Origin: Mimachlamys varia
Taxonomy: Eukaryota; Mollusca; Bivalvia; Pectinida; Pectinidae
Direction: 5' to 3'
Length of the DNA: 64,000 nucleotides
Assembly: GCA_947623455.1 (NCBI GenBank)
Contig: OX392545.1
Location: 27,045,001-27,109,000, forward strand
A program made the position numbers and the translations under genes. The notes under the pieces are model-generated. The model was not told the DNA's origin. It worked only from the letters and a program-made list of their open reading frames with translations, and made no database searches. Positions 24,096 through 38,811 of this stretch are shown here, in pieces. Each line of letters starts with the position of its first letter. The stretch's first letter is position 1.

Positions 24096-27069
24096 CAACT
24101 AGAATAGCAAAATACCTATCAGTTAATACATTGATATTTGTATTTCACATTTCGTTTAGTGAATTGAGAATGATTTTAATAGTTATGACGTCATTATCAT
24201 CACTTAAGAGATAACAATTTCTTATATTTTTTATCACACATGGCTTTGGCCGGCTAACGTAGGCCTAGAAGCAATGTTAAACACGTAAAAATAGAGTTTA
24301 AAGCTGATCAACCAAACCCATAGTAAGCAATTAAGACTTCCGAAGTTTCGCCTTTTGTTCAGTCTTAGAGGACGAAGAAGTTGTATACAGTTCAATTCGT
24401 TTTGGTCAGACTGTCTATTTCAAAACTCTAATGGTGCACTAACGTGTGTGTTTGAGAGTGTTTATATTTCTATAGCATCATGAAATAAATATCAAAAGAA
24501 TCGAAACACAAATCATTCTTTATGTAAGAGACACAAGAATATTTGTGTATTTCCTTAGTTGTCTATTTCAAGTTCATGGTAAGATATTACTATTAACACA
24601 CCCACCCCTAAAATGTCATTATGGACTCTAACCTTTGATTTGGAAGCGTTCACGTGTTTTCAGGGCTGAATGAGTTGTTTTATGATGTCGATTAATATAT
24701 ATTAAGCATTGAACGTCGAACTCCAAGTCAGACTATTAGTTGATATGTATGAGAAATCTTTTAATTTATTCCTGTGTGTTGTGGTCACTGTCCTCTTTAA
24801 TTTCGCCCCTCCCTCACAACACTCTGTCTGTAGTTTGTTTGTAATTTGTCGTCAAAATAGTATGCAATGTCCAACTTCTAAAAGTGATATTATGCTTAAC
24901 GAAATAAGATCTTGAAATTAGCACTGAATCCAAAAAATCCAAGGTAATCTTCACATAAAAAGTTGTTTTTCTGCTGATGATAGTAATCCATTTTCAACGC
25001 AATACTTTAATGTCAAACCATATTTATAAAAGATTAAGGTGGGTTTTTTTCTAAACATGTTTAAGCTTATAAGGCGTTGTGTTACCCACACAGCAGACGT
25101 CTGTCCTCAAATCACGGCTCTAATATCAATTCAAAGGCAATCCATGGTGTTTAATCAAAGAATTATCAGAGAAATAACATATCTATTCAGTATTTCATAA
25201 TCACAAAGAAACGTAAAGATTAATTATAGCCAATATGTTTTGAAATAAACTGTTGATATGCCTCACCTTTTTAAATTGTACGAAAGTACGGCTGAACCAA
25301 TTCATAATTATACGAAAATTTCTAATGAATGAAATTTGATAGCTCTGTCATTAGAAAGCCATTCATGTGTTTCAAGACCTGCTTTTTTCAACGAGACGTA
25401 TAATCAAACAGTTTATCGTCTGATATTCAAATTACCAAAAGATATCAGGAAGTCATTAAAAGTGTGTCTGCAAGGATATCAGCAGATCTGCCGATAATAA
25501 TTCACAAGTTGTTTAAGGTTGCCCTTGAAAGTCGTCCTGAAGTTCTCCAAATATATCTATCCTACACACAAAGAAAATAAACATTGCTGTCATGGATATG
25601 TTTGTTTATTCGATAGACACCATAGAAGCTTCGAGAAGGAAACTACTCCACCGAGAGGAATTATCTTAATCAAATGATAAGTCGACCTTTGCTATTGTTT
25701 CAACACAATATATCTTAAGGTCTCTCGGTCCGTTGATTATCGTTCTTGGCAAAAACATGGCCGCTTTGACGGATATCAAATTTCATACCTATCGTGGGTA
25801 AGAAATTCACCGTACATACGCCGATGATCATGCAATTTGCAATCCGGCAAAGACCTAATATAAGCGTCTGCTAGAATCAATGTAAACGCTAGAAGGTTAA
25901 GTTGGTTGCGTAATTATCGACTATATCAACCTGATCTTATGTAAACGTGTTGTGTTAACAATACAGTATGGTATAGGGGAGGTAATCAGTAACTCCAATG
26001 TATTTGAATTATTCCCATTTATCAGAAATCTGTTTATGTAAAACATACATTTTGGAGTGAATACAAGGACGTGGAACTAGTAACACGCTTTTGTGTTTTT
26101 ATCTACAACGATGTCATGATTTGATTTTCATTATAAGCGAGTTCCCCACTCGCCCTCATTCATCTATATACATGTAGGCCTAAGCTTAGTAATGTAAACA
26201 CCAAGACAACCTACATGTATATGTCCACTTCAATTCTTTACAACTGCATCATTAAAATAAACACATTGCTTTATATTTATTCGATATTTAATGCAACATG
26301 GTCTGATGATATCACTATTCAATTAATGTCATAAATGCTAGTTATAAACTATATTCTGTGTAATCTGATACCAGGCGAGCGGATACATTCAAATCAGACT
26401 AAAGCAATCGATAAACCTAGTATCTCACTACTTTCAACGCATTATGTGATATGGGAAAATCTATACCTCCTACAATTAAGTCCAGTTGCAGTGAAAGGGG
26501 AGACAATTGAAATAAAAAAAAACAATAATTCTGATTATTTTCCCCAAATTTTAAGTGAAATAATGTTTTTTGGTTCAATTTTCTCATGCTTTGTTAAATA
26601 AGGATTGTTTCTTCACAACATAACTTTAAAAAATCAGTTTTTCATCCACACAATGTTTTGATATTTGAAAATGTTGATGAAAAACATACATATAATTGTT
26701 TGTTTTGTTGAATAAAAGTTATACGAAACGAAAAATATTTGCCTTCTTTTCTGTTTTATATGTATATATAAAGTTAGCATTGTAATACATCAAAAAGAAA
26801 TATGTTAGTTGTTGATTTCGCTCTTCCTGGTGTTTTCCCTGCAAATATCAGTTTTTCACCCCAAAAAGATTTCTGCAGTTTTTCGGCCAATTACAACAAA
26901 AATACGTGTTCTTTATACACTAGTAAACATTTGAGTGAAATTTCATGAAATTCCTATGGATATTGACAAAGGAACCGAGTGACCTTAATTGTCTTTTATA
27001 TATATTATTGCAGATGACAATAGTTTTAATTACAACATCTCATGTGCTCAATGCTTCTACATTACTTAA
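24096..27069. other. No recognised feature over about 3 kb
   Basis: AT-rich, unique-looking sequence with only short stop-bounded frames. I see no exon with both splice signals and family resemblance. Confidence 0.4.
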
Positions 27070-27215
27070 GACATTTCGGATTCCCACCTTTTGGCCCCTA
27101 GCATCACTGAAGAGTCCTAGGAGCACGAAACAGCAGTATAATGCTTTTTTATTCATTTTATCGGAATACTATACATATTACTAAATTCAAAAGGTTTAGC
27201 ATATGTGTGTGTTAC
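27070..27215 (-). repeat. R2 dispersed repeat
   Basis: Reverse copy: CGGATTCCCACCTTTTGGCCC, CTAGCATCACTGAAGAGTCC, GGAGCACGAAACAGC, AAAAGGTTTAGCATATGTGTG, ending TTACGTCAT. Confidence 0.75.
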
Positions 27216-27892
27216 GTCATATTTCAATTTATGGAAATTATTTAATTGGTACTTCGCTTTAGATATTCGTCAAATTTAAAATCAAAGAAATGTCATAAAA
27301 TGTTTATTTTATTTTATTATGCGTGAATAATTGGATACAGGTATTTTTACATTTTTTTATATTAGCTTGCCATATGTTAATTAATTTTGAAAATGTCTTC
27401 GTTTTAAAAGTATCCATAATATAATATAATCTGAGAAAAAGAAAACAATAAAAAAAACTGAATAAAACATTATTGTTGGAGGATAGATGCATGTATACAT
27501 TTGAATAGGTTATCAATTCTATATTTGAATATGATTTCGATTTACACTTATAACAATATATCGTTGGAATGTATAAGAATGAAAGAAGACAGGAACAATT
27601 GCAGGGAATGAGTGTTGTAAGAGGGATGAATCCTGAACAACCTTGGCCGGCATCCCTCTTAAAAACATGGAGAACAATAAATAGGGCCCGTTCTTTTTTT
27701 TTCTTATAAACATTGTCGTTAAGCTAACCAATCATCTACATGTGCAATCAACACGTGTGTGTTACATAGATCGTTCGGTTAAAGTTGCTCAACGTTCGGT
27801 CAGCTTTACTGCTTATCAACGGAAACATTCAGAATGTTATTTCTGAAAACAATATACAAAAGGGTGGACGTTTTTAATATGTTCATTGGTTT

Positions 27893-28080
27893 GTCTACTT
27901 GTGCTTGGATGTAACCTAGATTTACATGACGGGTGTCGTCGATGAAACAAAATACGCTTACTCTTCCGGAACATCTGGTCTTTTTTCTCATCAACTTCTT
28001 GCAAGTGTCTCCTTGTAAATCTTCCCTTTGTTCATGTTTTACCCCTCGTTTAGTCGAGTTTGGGTTCGGTTTATAGAATC
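27893..28080 (-). repeat. R1 dispersed repeat, partial
   Basis: TACTTGTGCTTGGATGTAACC, GGTGTCGTCGATGAAACA, CTTACTCTTCCGGAACATCTG and TTTAGTCGAGTTTGGGTTCGG in R1 order, reversed. Confidence 0.75.
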
Positions 28081-28090
28081 GTTGTGGCTA

Positions 28091-29364
28091 TCTTCACAAG
28101 TCCTTGAACACCCGACTGTGAAGCATTGTTTTGATGAAGGATCAAATTATGACGCGAGACAAACAAAAACGTGTTTAAAGTTCTCATTGGCGATTAACGA
28201 ATTTTGAAGTGAAGTGCACAAGAAACCAGTTATGGTCTTTTAGTATGAATTGATGAAAAGATGGTAAAGTGACCACAAGTACCGTTATAGTAAATACTTG
28301 TTAGAATGAACAAGTTTAAAAGGACGTCACAATACCGTTCCCTGTGTTAACTTCTATCAATGGGAACTTTCTCAAGTTGGCATCTAGCACTTGGTTCAAG
28401 GACAAGATTAAAAATCTGGCAAAACCTCGCTATCTTACTATCCTAAGTACTTCGTCCATTAATGTTTCGTCAGCTTTGCGCGACATTTTTTTGTCATAAT
28501 CATATTTCTCCTTTTTTGTTATTTGTTTTTGTCAGTATATGAATATCCTGAGTACCAGCATGAAACATTAATTTATTATTCATGTCATTCAAAATTGTCT
28601 GCCGAGACTGACGTTTAACTTAATGCTTAAAAATGTGTGTGTTTAAAACCAGCAGAAAGACGTTAAAACTAGAAATTCAAAGTGAATGAGCACGAGTTAT
28701 GTTGTCCAGTGATGAATGAGTGTCAAAAAGTATTATAGGGTGTTGTCGAATCGGGTAATTTTGTTTGATCAATAACAAAGAAGGCGTGAAAATATAATAA
28801 AAATAAACAGAGAAAGCTAATGAGAAACTTAGACTCCTTGTCGTATTTCTCCTAATTTTATTTAATTTAAACAACCTATACCACAAATGGTAATAAATAT
28901 TCGTTTACGAATAATACCGATACAGTGAAATCAAGTATCTTCATAGCGTGAACTGAGTCAGTTTCTAACCACTTCATTCAAACGCATAAAACATGATTTA
29001 TACAATTTGGTTCACTCCAATAATCCTTTATTGGTGTCAAATCCATTTTAATGCAGCTAAATATTCAGGATTCAGTTGAAATGAAACAATAAATCATTAG
29101 GATATAACGAAGTTAAGAAATTATATGAGTCCGCAAACAGACGAAACAGTCTTAGATTTGAATTCATTTGCATCATCTTTTCAATTTCGTATTGCAACAG
29201 CTAGACGTGAAAACTACAAGTAATATTATTGTGGTATATAACACATTTTTAATGGCACAATTTATGACATGGAGCGAAATTTTAACAGTTTGACCAACCT
29301 TTGTTATCTCGATACAATTAATTTACTTAAGGAACAAAAGCAGTCCTGTCATACAAATTGCGAT
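28091..29364. other. No recognised feature
   Basis: AT-rich DNA. Confidence 0.45.
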
Positions 29365-29456
29365 GATGACAGGCGGGCTTTATGTAAGTTTGTCATCAGT
29401 AGTAACGTTTGATGACAGGCGGGCTTTATGTAAGTTTGTCATCAATAGTAACGTTT
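29365..29456 (+). repeat. 46-bp tandem duplication
   Basis: Two copies (29365-29410 and 29411-29456) differ at one base. Each contains a short internal inverted repeat, GATGACA...TGTCATC. Confidence 0.9.
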
Positions 29457-29654
29457 GTTTAACTGTAACAACACTTTCTAAAAGGTTTATTACTTACATT
29501 TACATTTTGATTGAATAATTGTTGACGTCACAATATCAAATGTTGCATTTTACAATACATTACAATGGAAGGATGCAGAGCAAATGTAAATATTATGTTT
29601 AACACATGCATGTTGATTATATTGCAATACTCCTTTAAGAAGATAAGAAGTTAC

Positions 29655-29840
29655 GTAACGCACATATGCTGCACCTTGTAAGTTCAGTAATAGATACAGT
29701 ATGCCGAAAAAATGAATTAAAATGCATCATACAGCTGTTTCGTCCTCCTATGACTCGTCAGTGATGCTAGGGGCCAAAAGGTTGGAATCCAAAATTTCTA
29801 AACTAATGTAGAAGCAGAAGGGTCTGGTGCATAAAACCCC
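29655..29840 (+). repeat. R2 dispersed repeat
   Basis: GTAACGCACATATGCTGCACC, GATACAGTATGCCGAAAAAA, CAGCTGTTTCGTCCTCCTATG, GATGCTAGGGGCCAAAAGG and GGTCTGGTGCATAAAACC in the usual order. Confidence 0.8.
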
Positions 29841-32800
29841 TTTTATTTGATTATTTTGAAGTAAACTTTTTTGAAATGAGGAAAATCAATATTGTTAACC
29901 ATTTTAGGAATTTTGTTCAAGAACTCGCAAAAAGAAAAAAGCTTTACCAAGATATTAATTGTATTTAAGGTTGTGTTGACAGTGATCCCAATATTGAGAT
30001 AGTTCGAATATAGAACCACTTTATTATCGTCAAGATAGTAGATTGAGTCTCGGTATCCAAAGTAGCGGCGGCCTTGTTTTATTACTAGTTTGAAGATGCT
30101 TCGGTAAAACACTTAACAGGTCATAATTGATCAAGGTGAAATAAAAAAGTCTGTGTAAAAATACTTATGTCAATAGAAATATGAACGAGTCGACCCAGTA
30201 TGTGAAAGGAGTCCCTAAATCGAGAATGTTGAACGAGTGGTTAGTAAATAGTGCTGCCACGGTGTTGTATAGAACACACAAGTCGTCAGGATCAACTTCA
30301 AATTCTAGCACTAAACGCCAACAAACATACTGTGTTTTGTATACAGTGCATTTGTTAAACCTTTATATAATGATCCCTGTTTACCGCCAACATATAAGAA
30401 CTTATTTTTTTCTGTTTCTTACGAAATATTTCCATTAGCAATATTATTCAATTCGTCGCCTTATACTTCTTTTTAACGCCAAAATTTCTCTATTTAGTAT
30501 GGTGACAGTATAACAAGGGTTTGCTGTATGGCAAAACTATGGCAAATTTCCAAAACGGTTTCATATTTCAAAAAAATGTATTCAGATTGTCTTAGCTTAA
30601 AAAACTGTTGCATTTTAGTAAGGATATAATGCTCAAAGATGTTTTAGAAAAGAAATTGAACAAGTTAAGTGAGTTTGTATCAATCTGATATACATGTACT
30701 CTCAAACTTTATAACGTCTTAGTGTTGAAATATATGTTTTTCGTCATTCCTGATGAAATAAATATGTCTGACATATGATAGAGAGCAGGATGGGGGGAGA
30801 GAAGTAGAAAATGACAGAAAACAAAGAAAATGACGAAAAGCAAATGTATATATATATAATACAATATGTATTGTCAACATTTAATGTACACGACATTCAA
30901 AATTGCTATTTTTAGAAAGCTGATGTAGTTTTTTGCCTGAAATCGGTTAATCAGTCATCAGTTACGTATGAACTAAAAAAGTCAACAACAAAGCTAAAAA
31001 TTAAAATTGATACAAAAACACAGAAGACAATGAGTTAAATATCCGTCAAACAAACTGAAAATTACCAATGATACACCTGTTCAGGAACCTTTATTATAAG
31101 TGTCTTTGAGCTGCACCTGTACCTCAAAAACATAAATATAGGGATGATTCATAAAACCTGGCTTCTACGTAAGATAGCAATACACAGCTATGAGATAATA
31201 CAGAAATATATATCTTTTAACCACATACAACTGATGTCTACAGAGATAGGTTATTGAACTGTTGACGATTTGACAATTAACATGATTGATATATTTCAGG
31301 TGTTACGTCTCACTGTGATTGTCAGTTATTCGATCCATTGATTAAATAGTCTATGAACAACGATATGGCTTATTTTGTTTGAAGCTTGGTCAGTCTAACA
31401 AAACGTAAACATAACTCTTTGAAAAGTGATCATTGCGACAAGTTTCGGAAAGGTATTGTCTCCATTTACTCATTACTTTCATTTTGAATACATACATCAT
31501 TGAGGTTTACATTTTAATCAATTTGTTTCGTCATTAATATACTAGATTTAAAATTATTTAAATGTGTTGGAAGCTACGCAAGCTTAGTAATAACAATATA
31601 ACATTGAACACGCTGATCACGACAACCAAATGATTGAGCTTGCTCATTTTGTAAATCATTTTTAAAATTGAATTCAGTCCATAAGTTAAGGAATATATGT
31701 TATATTGATGATTCAAGTTACTTTAAAACCAAACTATCCGTGATGTAAACATGAATTTAAATGTTGAAAAATGTTTGAAAGTGTTTGTTTGGAGGAGTCG
31801 GACGAATTTTTGTATGCTAACCAAACTTTAGAAATGGGATTGCTTTTGAATGGATTATAATTTGTATTGCATGTAAGGGGATATTTAACACCAGCAAATA
31901 CACAACTGTGAGGGATAATGACTAATGTTGACTAGATAATGCTGATTTGCCGATATAATTAACCCACATTCAATTCAACATTCCATTTTAAACAGTCATT
32001 CATTATGAGGCCACTTGAACCACGCTGTGTAGGCCGAAGAATACTCCGTCAGACTTCGTTATAGCTGATCGGCTGAGTCAGTAATATATTATAGAAAAGT
32101 AGTTATCAGTTAAGAAGTCACAACAAAGTACAGAAAAAATCTACCATTACAATTATGATTTTTCTATTGTTATTACGTTTCTGTTGTTTTGCCTTCTGTT
32201 CCTAATGTTGTCTTAACTATTTTTTTTATCTCTTTGTCTCCGGTGGGAATTTACTGTCTTTGCTGCCTTCTTCCAGTTCCTTAAATTAATTGTGTCGATT
32301 CTGGTTGTTAGTTTTATATTTGTCCTGGTCTCGATTCAGTTCCTATTTTTGTTTTAATTTTTTTTAATGCCTCATCTAAGTTTTTGTTGTCTTTTTGTTT
32401 GTCTTGACATCTCTTCTCGAGATCTTCTCCCTTCTTTTGTCTTTAAGATTTGTTTTATCATAATTTCAACAATACAAAGAAATATCAACCGTATATTATA
32501 TAAACAAGAACAGGAAACAAAAAGCAATGTCATGGCAGTTTGACGTTTTCTCCGCAGTTCTTGTTTTTGCCTTAACTTTTGTTTGGAAGCTCCTCTCAGT
32601 TTCTGTTGCTGTAATAAAGAATATTTTGTTGTGTCCATATTCCTATCTGTCCTAGTTCAAATCTCGTTGGTTCCTGTGTTAATGTTTTTGTTCATATAGT
32701 ATATTTTCAAATACTGCTAAAGACTTTCGTATTACTTTGGCGATTCATTGAATCCCGTTGTAATGATTCTTTGTACCTAAGTTTCTCCTAAAATCACGTG

Positions 32801-34334
32801 TTTTATTTCCGGATGTTTAAATGTCTCCTTGGTTCCAGCTGTTGTATCGACGTCACATTCGTATTTGTCATTTTGTGTTGACGTCACTCTGGTACCTGTC
32901 ATTTTGTCTTGATGCTTTGATAGATACTATTTTATATTTTAAACCTTTTTTTAACAAACGACTTCATATGACCTTACGATAGGTTCGACATCTAGCATAA
33001 ACAGTTGAAAAATTGACCTAGTTTACTCGTTCGTTTTTTTTGTTTTTTTTTAACCATTCTTATATTTAGATGTGCACGATGTCTGCAAGACACTATTTCA
33101 ATACGTGTTATTGATAGCAATAGCGTTATTGAGTCAGGCCTCCACTCTACAACAATATGGACAGAGTACCCCTGCCCAGCTCACTTAATGGCTTTTCGTC
33201 TATCAATGCAGTCTCATCAAACATCTCCTGTATTTGAAATCAAACACTCCAATATTTTATCTCAAAATAGAATCAGCCATATATTTATAGAAATGCACCG
33301 AAATCTCATCAATTACAGTTTAATGTAGACATCCCTTTACTGAAAGTAATTGTTATCTGATATATTTATTCGTGTGTATCTGATGTCACGTGCGGGTGTC
33401 TTGTCATTCAAGATGCGAAAGAAAAGCTACCTCATCATCATACCAATACCCATCTGAGATGTAGGGATTTGTATTAAAAATACAATGTTTTAAGATAACC
33501 TTTAACCTATATATCACCTGACCTCTAAACATCTCACCTTGATCTCTATATCACGTGACCTTATCAACTATTCGGGTCACATGACACAGCTATGTCACAT
33601 GATACATGTCGACCACCCATGGTAAACTTACATAAATTAATGGTGGTATAGTCATGTAAAAGATACTGTCATTTTGATATAGTTTAACGACCAGAATCAA
33701 ATCCTCAAATCTGCACCTAACACTTCCATAATAGCAAGGTTGTATACAAAGCTTTTATCTCGTGAACCGTATATTAACTTACATGCTTCAAATTGAATTA
33801 ATCTTGGTGCAACGTAGTGCAGTTTTCACGCATGGATTTGTTCCGCTGACATTTCAAATATTAATATATGCACATGTACAAAGTCATAATTATGCATTTT
33901 TTGCAATGTTAAGATTTACATTTATTTGAAGTGAAGGCGAGAAGATATTTATCAAAGAATCAGTGTACATTTCAAGCATCGCTTGTTATAAGCTTTACAA
34001 TGGGCCTATGTATACCCTTTTGTCGACTGTAGAGATTATATTTGATGGACGGAAACTGATTTGCACAGACCATGCAATTAGTTGCGCGTAGCAAGCACAG
34101 AACCCGATATATATGTTAATTGCTGTTTACAGTTGCGTTTTTCATGATACATATTTATAATATTCCATGCGTATTCAAAATTGGTTTGTTTCCGTCACTT
34201 CTCATTTGTCTAATTCCCCATCATATGTTTTAGAAATGTCGGAGTTGGGGGTGCCTCAGATTCATTCCTCTTTCAACATGGGATCATTTACTCATCTTTC
34301 TCATTTCTTCATTGATGATCCTCGCTGAGACCAT
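29841..34334. other. No recognised gene over 4.5 kb; pyrimidine-rich tract 32160-32660
   Basis: Mostly AT-rich unique-looking DNA. A strand-biased pyrimidine-rich stretch (many TTGTTTTTG and CTTCT runs) spans about 32160-32660. The 88-codon minus-strand open frame in it is Lys/Arg/Gln-rich because of composition and is not called. Confidence 0.4.
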
Positions 34335-34540
34335 GATGTTTACTTTCATGTGACCGAGAAATACATGACTTGTGCCGTCGATGAGGCAGAAGGCGCTTAC
34401 TCTTCCGAGACACCTGGTCTTATTATCTTGTACTTTTACAAGGGTCTCTATGTAAATCTTTCCTTTGTACATACTTTCCTTTGTTTAATCGATTTTGAGT
34501 TCAGACTATAATGTTCTTGACTCTTTGGTAGTCCCTGATT
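34335..34540 (-). repeat. R1 dispersed repeat
   Basis: Reverse copy: GATGTTTACTTTCATGTGACC, GTGCCGTCGATGAGGCAGAAG, CTTACTCTTCCGAGACACCTG, ATCGATTTTGAGTTCAGAC and ACTCTTTGGTAGTCCCTGA. Confidence 0.75.
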
Positions 34541-34709
34541 TATTTTTATCTTCCACAAATCAGTCAGTCTCTCACTCTGTCAATGTAGTGGTATCATTAT
34601 TATACTATTCTGAATAGTGGACAATACACAACTACTATTTACAATGCAATACATCTGTTCAAGAAATTAAAACTACCAGCACACATCTACCGTTGTCAAT
34701 GTAATACAG

Positions 34710-35080
34710 TATGTTATGCATACATGTGTGCATGCATGGTTGTGTGCTTGCACATGCTTGCTATTATTGCATGGATTTGTGTGTGCATGGATGTTTTATA
34801 TGGGTGCATACATGTGTGTGTGTCAAGTGTTTTTTGTGTACATGTGTGTGTTTTATGGGGTTTTTTTGTGTTACCGTGTGCCCTACTGGGTGCACCTGAT
34901 GATGTTTTTGTATGTTTGTGTGTATATATGGATACATGCAACTCATGTAGTAAGTGTGCATTTGAACATGCATGTGTATGTATGTGGTTGTGTACATGCA
35001 CAGGGTCTGGATATATGTATCCACTTACGTGTTGGTGTATGGATACATGCACACATGCTTGCTTGTATGTGTATGTAGTA
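34710..35080. repeat. TG/CATG-rich low-complexity tract
   Basis: Alternating purine-pyrimidine sequence dominated by TGTGTG, GCATGC and ATACATG. It leaves four or more frames open on both strands (Cys/His/Val-rich), which mark a simple-sequence region rather than a gene. Confidence 0.8.
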
Positions 35081-36377
35081 TAAGTGGGGTTTTTTTGTCA
35101 TGTTAAGTGCTTATGTTATTGTTGTTGTATATCACTTTATGTGAACAAGTCTTGATGTTTTGTGCAAAATGTTTTGTTATTGTCTTGTGATATGTTGTGA
35201 TTTCAAGAAATGTGAAAAAAAAAATACAGTAGCAGATATTATCTGATCGCAGTAATCAATGAATTTTCAGCAATAGTACAGTCCAACATTACAGTCTAAT
35301 ATAATCTAATTAACCTAAGCTATAATTAGAAAATAACTAAATCAAATGTCAAAACTAAACTAAATCTGTGAATATAATCCGTGAAGTTTTTTGGGGTTTT
35401 TTCCCCCTTAAAGAAAGTCTCTTCGAATATTAAGCTGTATTGTGTGGGAATATACAGATTTCTTGCTTAGTGAAAGGCAAGTAAGATCACTGCCCCACCC
35501 GTCCATCCTTTATGAAGTGTCGTTAAGAATAATTCAATATCACCTGCTTCATGTTTCTAACCAGTAATTATAGCGATAAGTTGGCTCATGTAAGCCAGTC
35601 GATACTGTATTAAGACTCGTAATAACGTGTGACCGAAGTTTTCAATGCCTTACATCTATCTGGTGTTTGATTCACAGCTTCCTCTTCGTTCTACATGAGT
35701 GATACGCCCTCATCAGAGCCATCATCGTGCTCCGGAGTTAATTATTTTCATTTCACTGAGTAATTACAAACCAGAGTTATTAAAGAAAAAATCACCTAGG
35801 AACATCTATTGGAAATCAATTGTTTAAAAACCGTGACTGCGTTTTATTACATTCAAAATCAGCATGATATGGTACTTAATGAGGATGGAAGCGCTGGTTT
35901 TACAAGCTGTCGTTGTAATTAATATATAATCTTGTTCGTTTCACTTGCTATGATGGTACAGCACTAAAAGGTGAATGGTTTATTTTTGAGTCCTCAAGGT
36001 TTGCTGTAACCTTGATGGTAATTTCATTCTCTTCAATAATGGAGCAGTTCATTACATACATGCTTGAATCATTATCCAAATGGAATAATAAACACTTGTT
36101 TTTTAAATGCATGTAATTAAGGGGGGTTAATGTACCTCCTTTTTGTATTGTGGTTCGATAGTAATTTGGATTCGTTTGGATCTACATCGACGTTTGTATT
36201 TGGTCTCAAACTGTACCGATAAGTCCTAGAAGGTTACAACAAATGTTTGGTGGAATATTTATGTACACATGGCACATGTACATGCCATCATATATGTGTT
36301 GCGCTCTTCATTCCTCGTGGTTTCATCTAAAATGTCTTTAAAATGACAAGACTCTTATTGAACAAGGTGAATAAAAA
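35081..36377. other. No recognised feature
   Basis: AT-rich DNA. Confidence 0.45.
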
Positions 36378-36540
36378 TAAAATAAGAGAATACCGAAGCG
36401 TCAACATAATCATAATCCAAACTCAAAATCGAAAAAACCAGGGGCAAAATTGAACAATGGAAAGATTTACATGGAGACCCCTGCAAAAGTACAAGAGAAT
36501 AAAACCAGGTGTTCCGGAAGAGTAAGCGTGAATCTATGAG
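36378..36540 (+). repeat. R1 dispersed repeat, partial
   Basis: AGAGAATACCGAAGCGTCAAC, AATCCAAACTCAAAATCGA and ACCAGGTGTTCCGGAAGAG, then ending at AGTAAGCGT. Confidence 0.75.
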
Positions 36541-36729
36541 GTCCTAAGTAAACCACGTGTTACGCCATGATGTTTTTTGCTTTCAACCATTCTACTGGTG
36601 TGTTCATATACATGTAAGGATTTGCATCGCAGATGTCAGTTATCGAATTCGTGTAAAAATATTTGCTTATGTTAAACAACATGGACTCTCAATATAGGAT
36701 TATTTTTCCTCAAACTGTCAAATGCAACA

Positions 36730-37135
36730 AGTGAATGTTGGATATGGTATTTATTTCACTCGAGTTTGTTAATTTTCAAAAGTTACATAGGAAAAAAAGC
36801 TTTAGCGAGTATCTCTTGTAACTTTTGGACTTACGGACGTGAAATAAATATAATTTCCAACAACCACGAGCCGTGTAACCTGTTTCAACCAAAGTTTCAG
36901 CCGAAAACAGTATTATTTCATTGAATTAAATACCAATGAACAGCGGACAATATAAACATATCGGATCGTATTTTCCCGCCAAATGATGACGACGTCAACA
37001 ATCAGCAAGTGACGTTGTTCCGGTCAAAGTTCACTATGTCAGCCAATCAAAACTTGGTTTAGAGTTTATTCCACGTGTGGTATAAACAAAATATTCTTCA
37101 ACAGTTGTAATGATTATTCAATACTTTGTTATAGA
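36730..37135 (+). repeat. R4 hairpin element, copy 2
   Basis: The hairpin at about 36745-36860 pairs TTTATTTCAC...CAAAAGTTACA with TGTAACTTTTG...GTGAAATAAA. After an extra block of about 90 bp not in copy 1, the conserved CAGCCAATCAAAA and GTTTATTCCACGTG/TGGTATAAAC (37064-37087) follow. Confidence 0.8.
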
Positions 37136-37140
37136 AATAC

Positions 37141-38811
37141 ATTTATCTACTTGCTGATAAAAATACATTGAATGGGAAAAGGAAAACGTAAAAAAAGTTT
37201 AATAAGCCTTCATAATTGGTAAGGATGAAGTAAATCTCGACAATTTAGCCGGTATACCTATGGTCACATCAATTATAATAACATTGTCAGAGCAATGTCA
37301 TGCGATGACTTTAGGAAATTAAGGATAGGAAGTACATTTATATAAAAAAAAAACGACGATAGTTGCTTTGCAACAATTAAGTCTTGGGTAAAATGGACAC
37401 TTTGTTTAGCATTGATACTAACACAAGACAATTATCTGTAAGATCCCAAACTCAAATGTGTTATTATCGATGGTTTGATTTATTTATATTCCATGTAAAA
37501 AGGTTTATCATTTATGTAATTCTATCATAAACATTATCACCTTTCCTCTTCAATATAAAGTTGGGTACAATGAATTTTTTTCTGTAGGACAATTCCTTAC
37601 TGAAACACGTTTTTGTCTGTTTCGTCCACAAAATCAACTGTTTGAAAATTGTATGAAACCTAGTGAAACCAGTGTTAACTAGGATTACATATCATAATAT
37701 CCCATTATCAAGATTTTTATAATTCATAAAGGTCAACTATTTACCTGATAGGTAATGTAGCAGTTGTTAATAAACGCCTTGAACACGTACGATCATGATA
37801 TTGTTATTGTATTTTTACCTTACCTACATGATGCCATTAATGCGTTTCATTATGGTGAATGCCGACCCTGAGCCAACAAAGAGGAAAACGACATTTTACA
37901 GGTGGATGGTTAACGACCAGACATTATATTTTGAATGATAGGTCATTGTTTGTAAATTATATTATTTAACACAATAGATGCACCGAGTTGCTCCAACTGG
38001 CATGTGTTTTCACCTGTGGCTACCTATATTTACCTAGGCTATCTACCTGACGAATCTTGACATCAGTAATCTGGTATTAATTTACCTGGCATTTTACCTG
38101 CTGAGGGCAGTCAGGTACAGCGCTATCTGTGGAATACACCTGGGCATTGCTTGGTCACGTGGAGATTATAATCAGGAAAATGACTGATTAGAATGTATAA
38201 TTAAAATAATGCTAGGTTTTTTAACGAGGTATTCACTTGTCACTATAACAAGCGCGACGAATATTGGTTTTGGTAAAAAAAGGAATGAAACGTAAATATC
38301 ACTAGTACATGAACATTTTGTAACGTATGAGCGTAATTGATTTATAATTAAGAACACCAGTGTGTACAATCAACAAAAGAAACACACCTGGGAATGTATA
38401 TATATACAGTCTGTAATGACATGAGTATGATTTTTAGGAGCGTAATATGAAACTGACGTTAAATCAATTTGAAAAGGAAACCAGTTTACCATCATAATTA
38501 ATTGATTAACTGAATATACATGGGTTTCCGTACAACTACCTGCATAATCAATTACGCAGGATATTACTGTGAAATAGTTTGTATTGGGAAATTAATTATA
38601 ATAACTTCGGGACATCTCTCACGTGTCTTGCATGGTATTAAGGGTCCTGGTACCTACTACAAAGCACTGTTAGGATGAATGGGATTAATTTTCAACGACA
38701 TGACTCAGATTTTATTATCTCCTTTATGAAAAGAAACTACTACATTATAGAACTCTTAAAAATAACAATAATACACAAAATATTGAACAGCATGTGCTTT
38801 CTATACAATTA
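37141..38811. other. No recognised feature
   Basis: AT-rich; several TACCTG-type motifs near 38020-38110 without clear periodicity. Confidence 0.45.

Noticed and set aside
32160..32660. Lys/Arg/Gln-rich 88-codon frame on the minus strand
   Set aside because: Explained by the pyrimidine-rich strand bias of this stretch; no splice sites or family resemblance.
34711..35083. Cys/His-rich open frames of 62-120 codons in several frames
   Set aside because: The tract is TG/CATG low-complexity DNA; all frames show the same composition bias.
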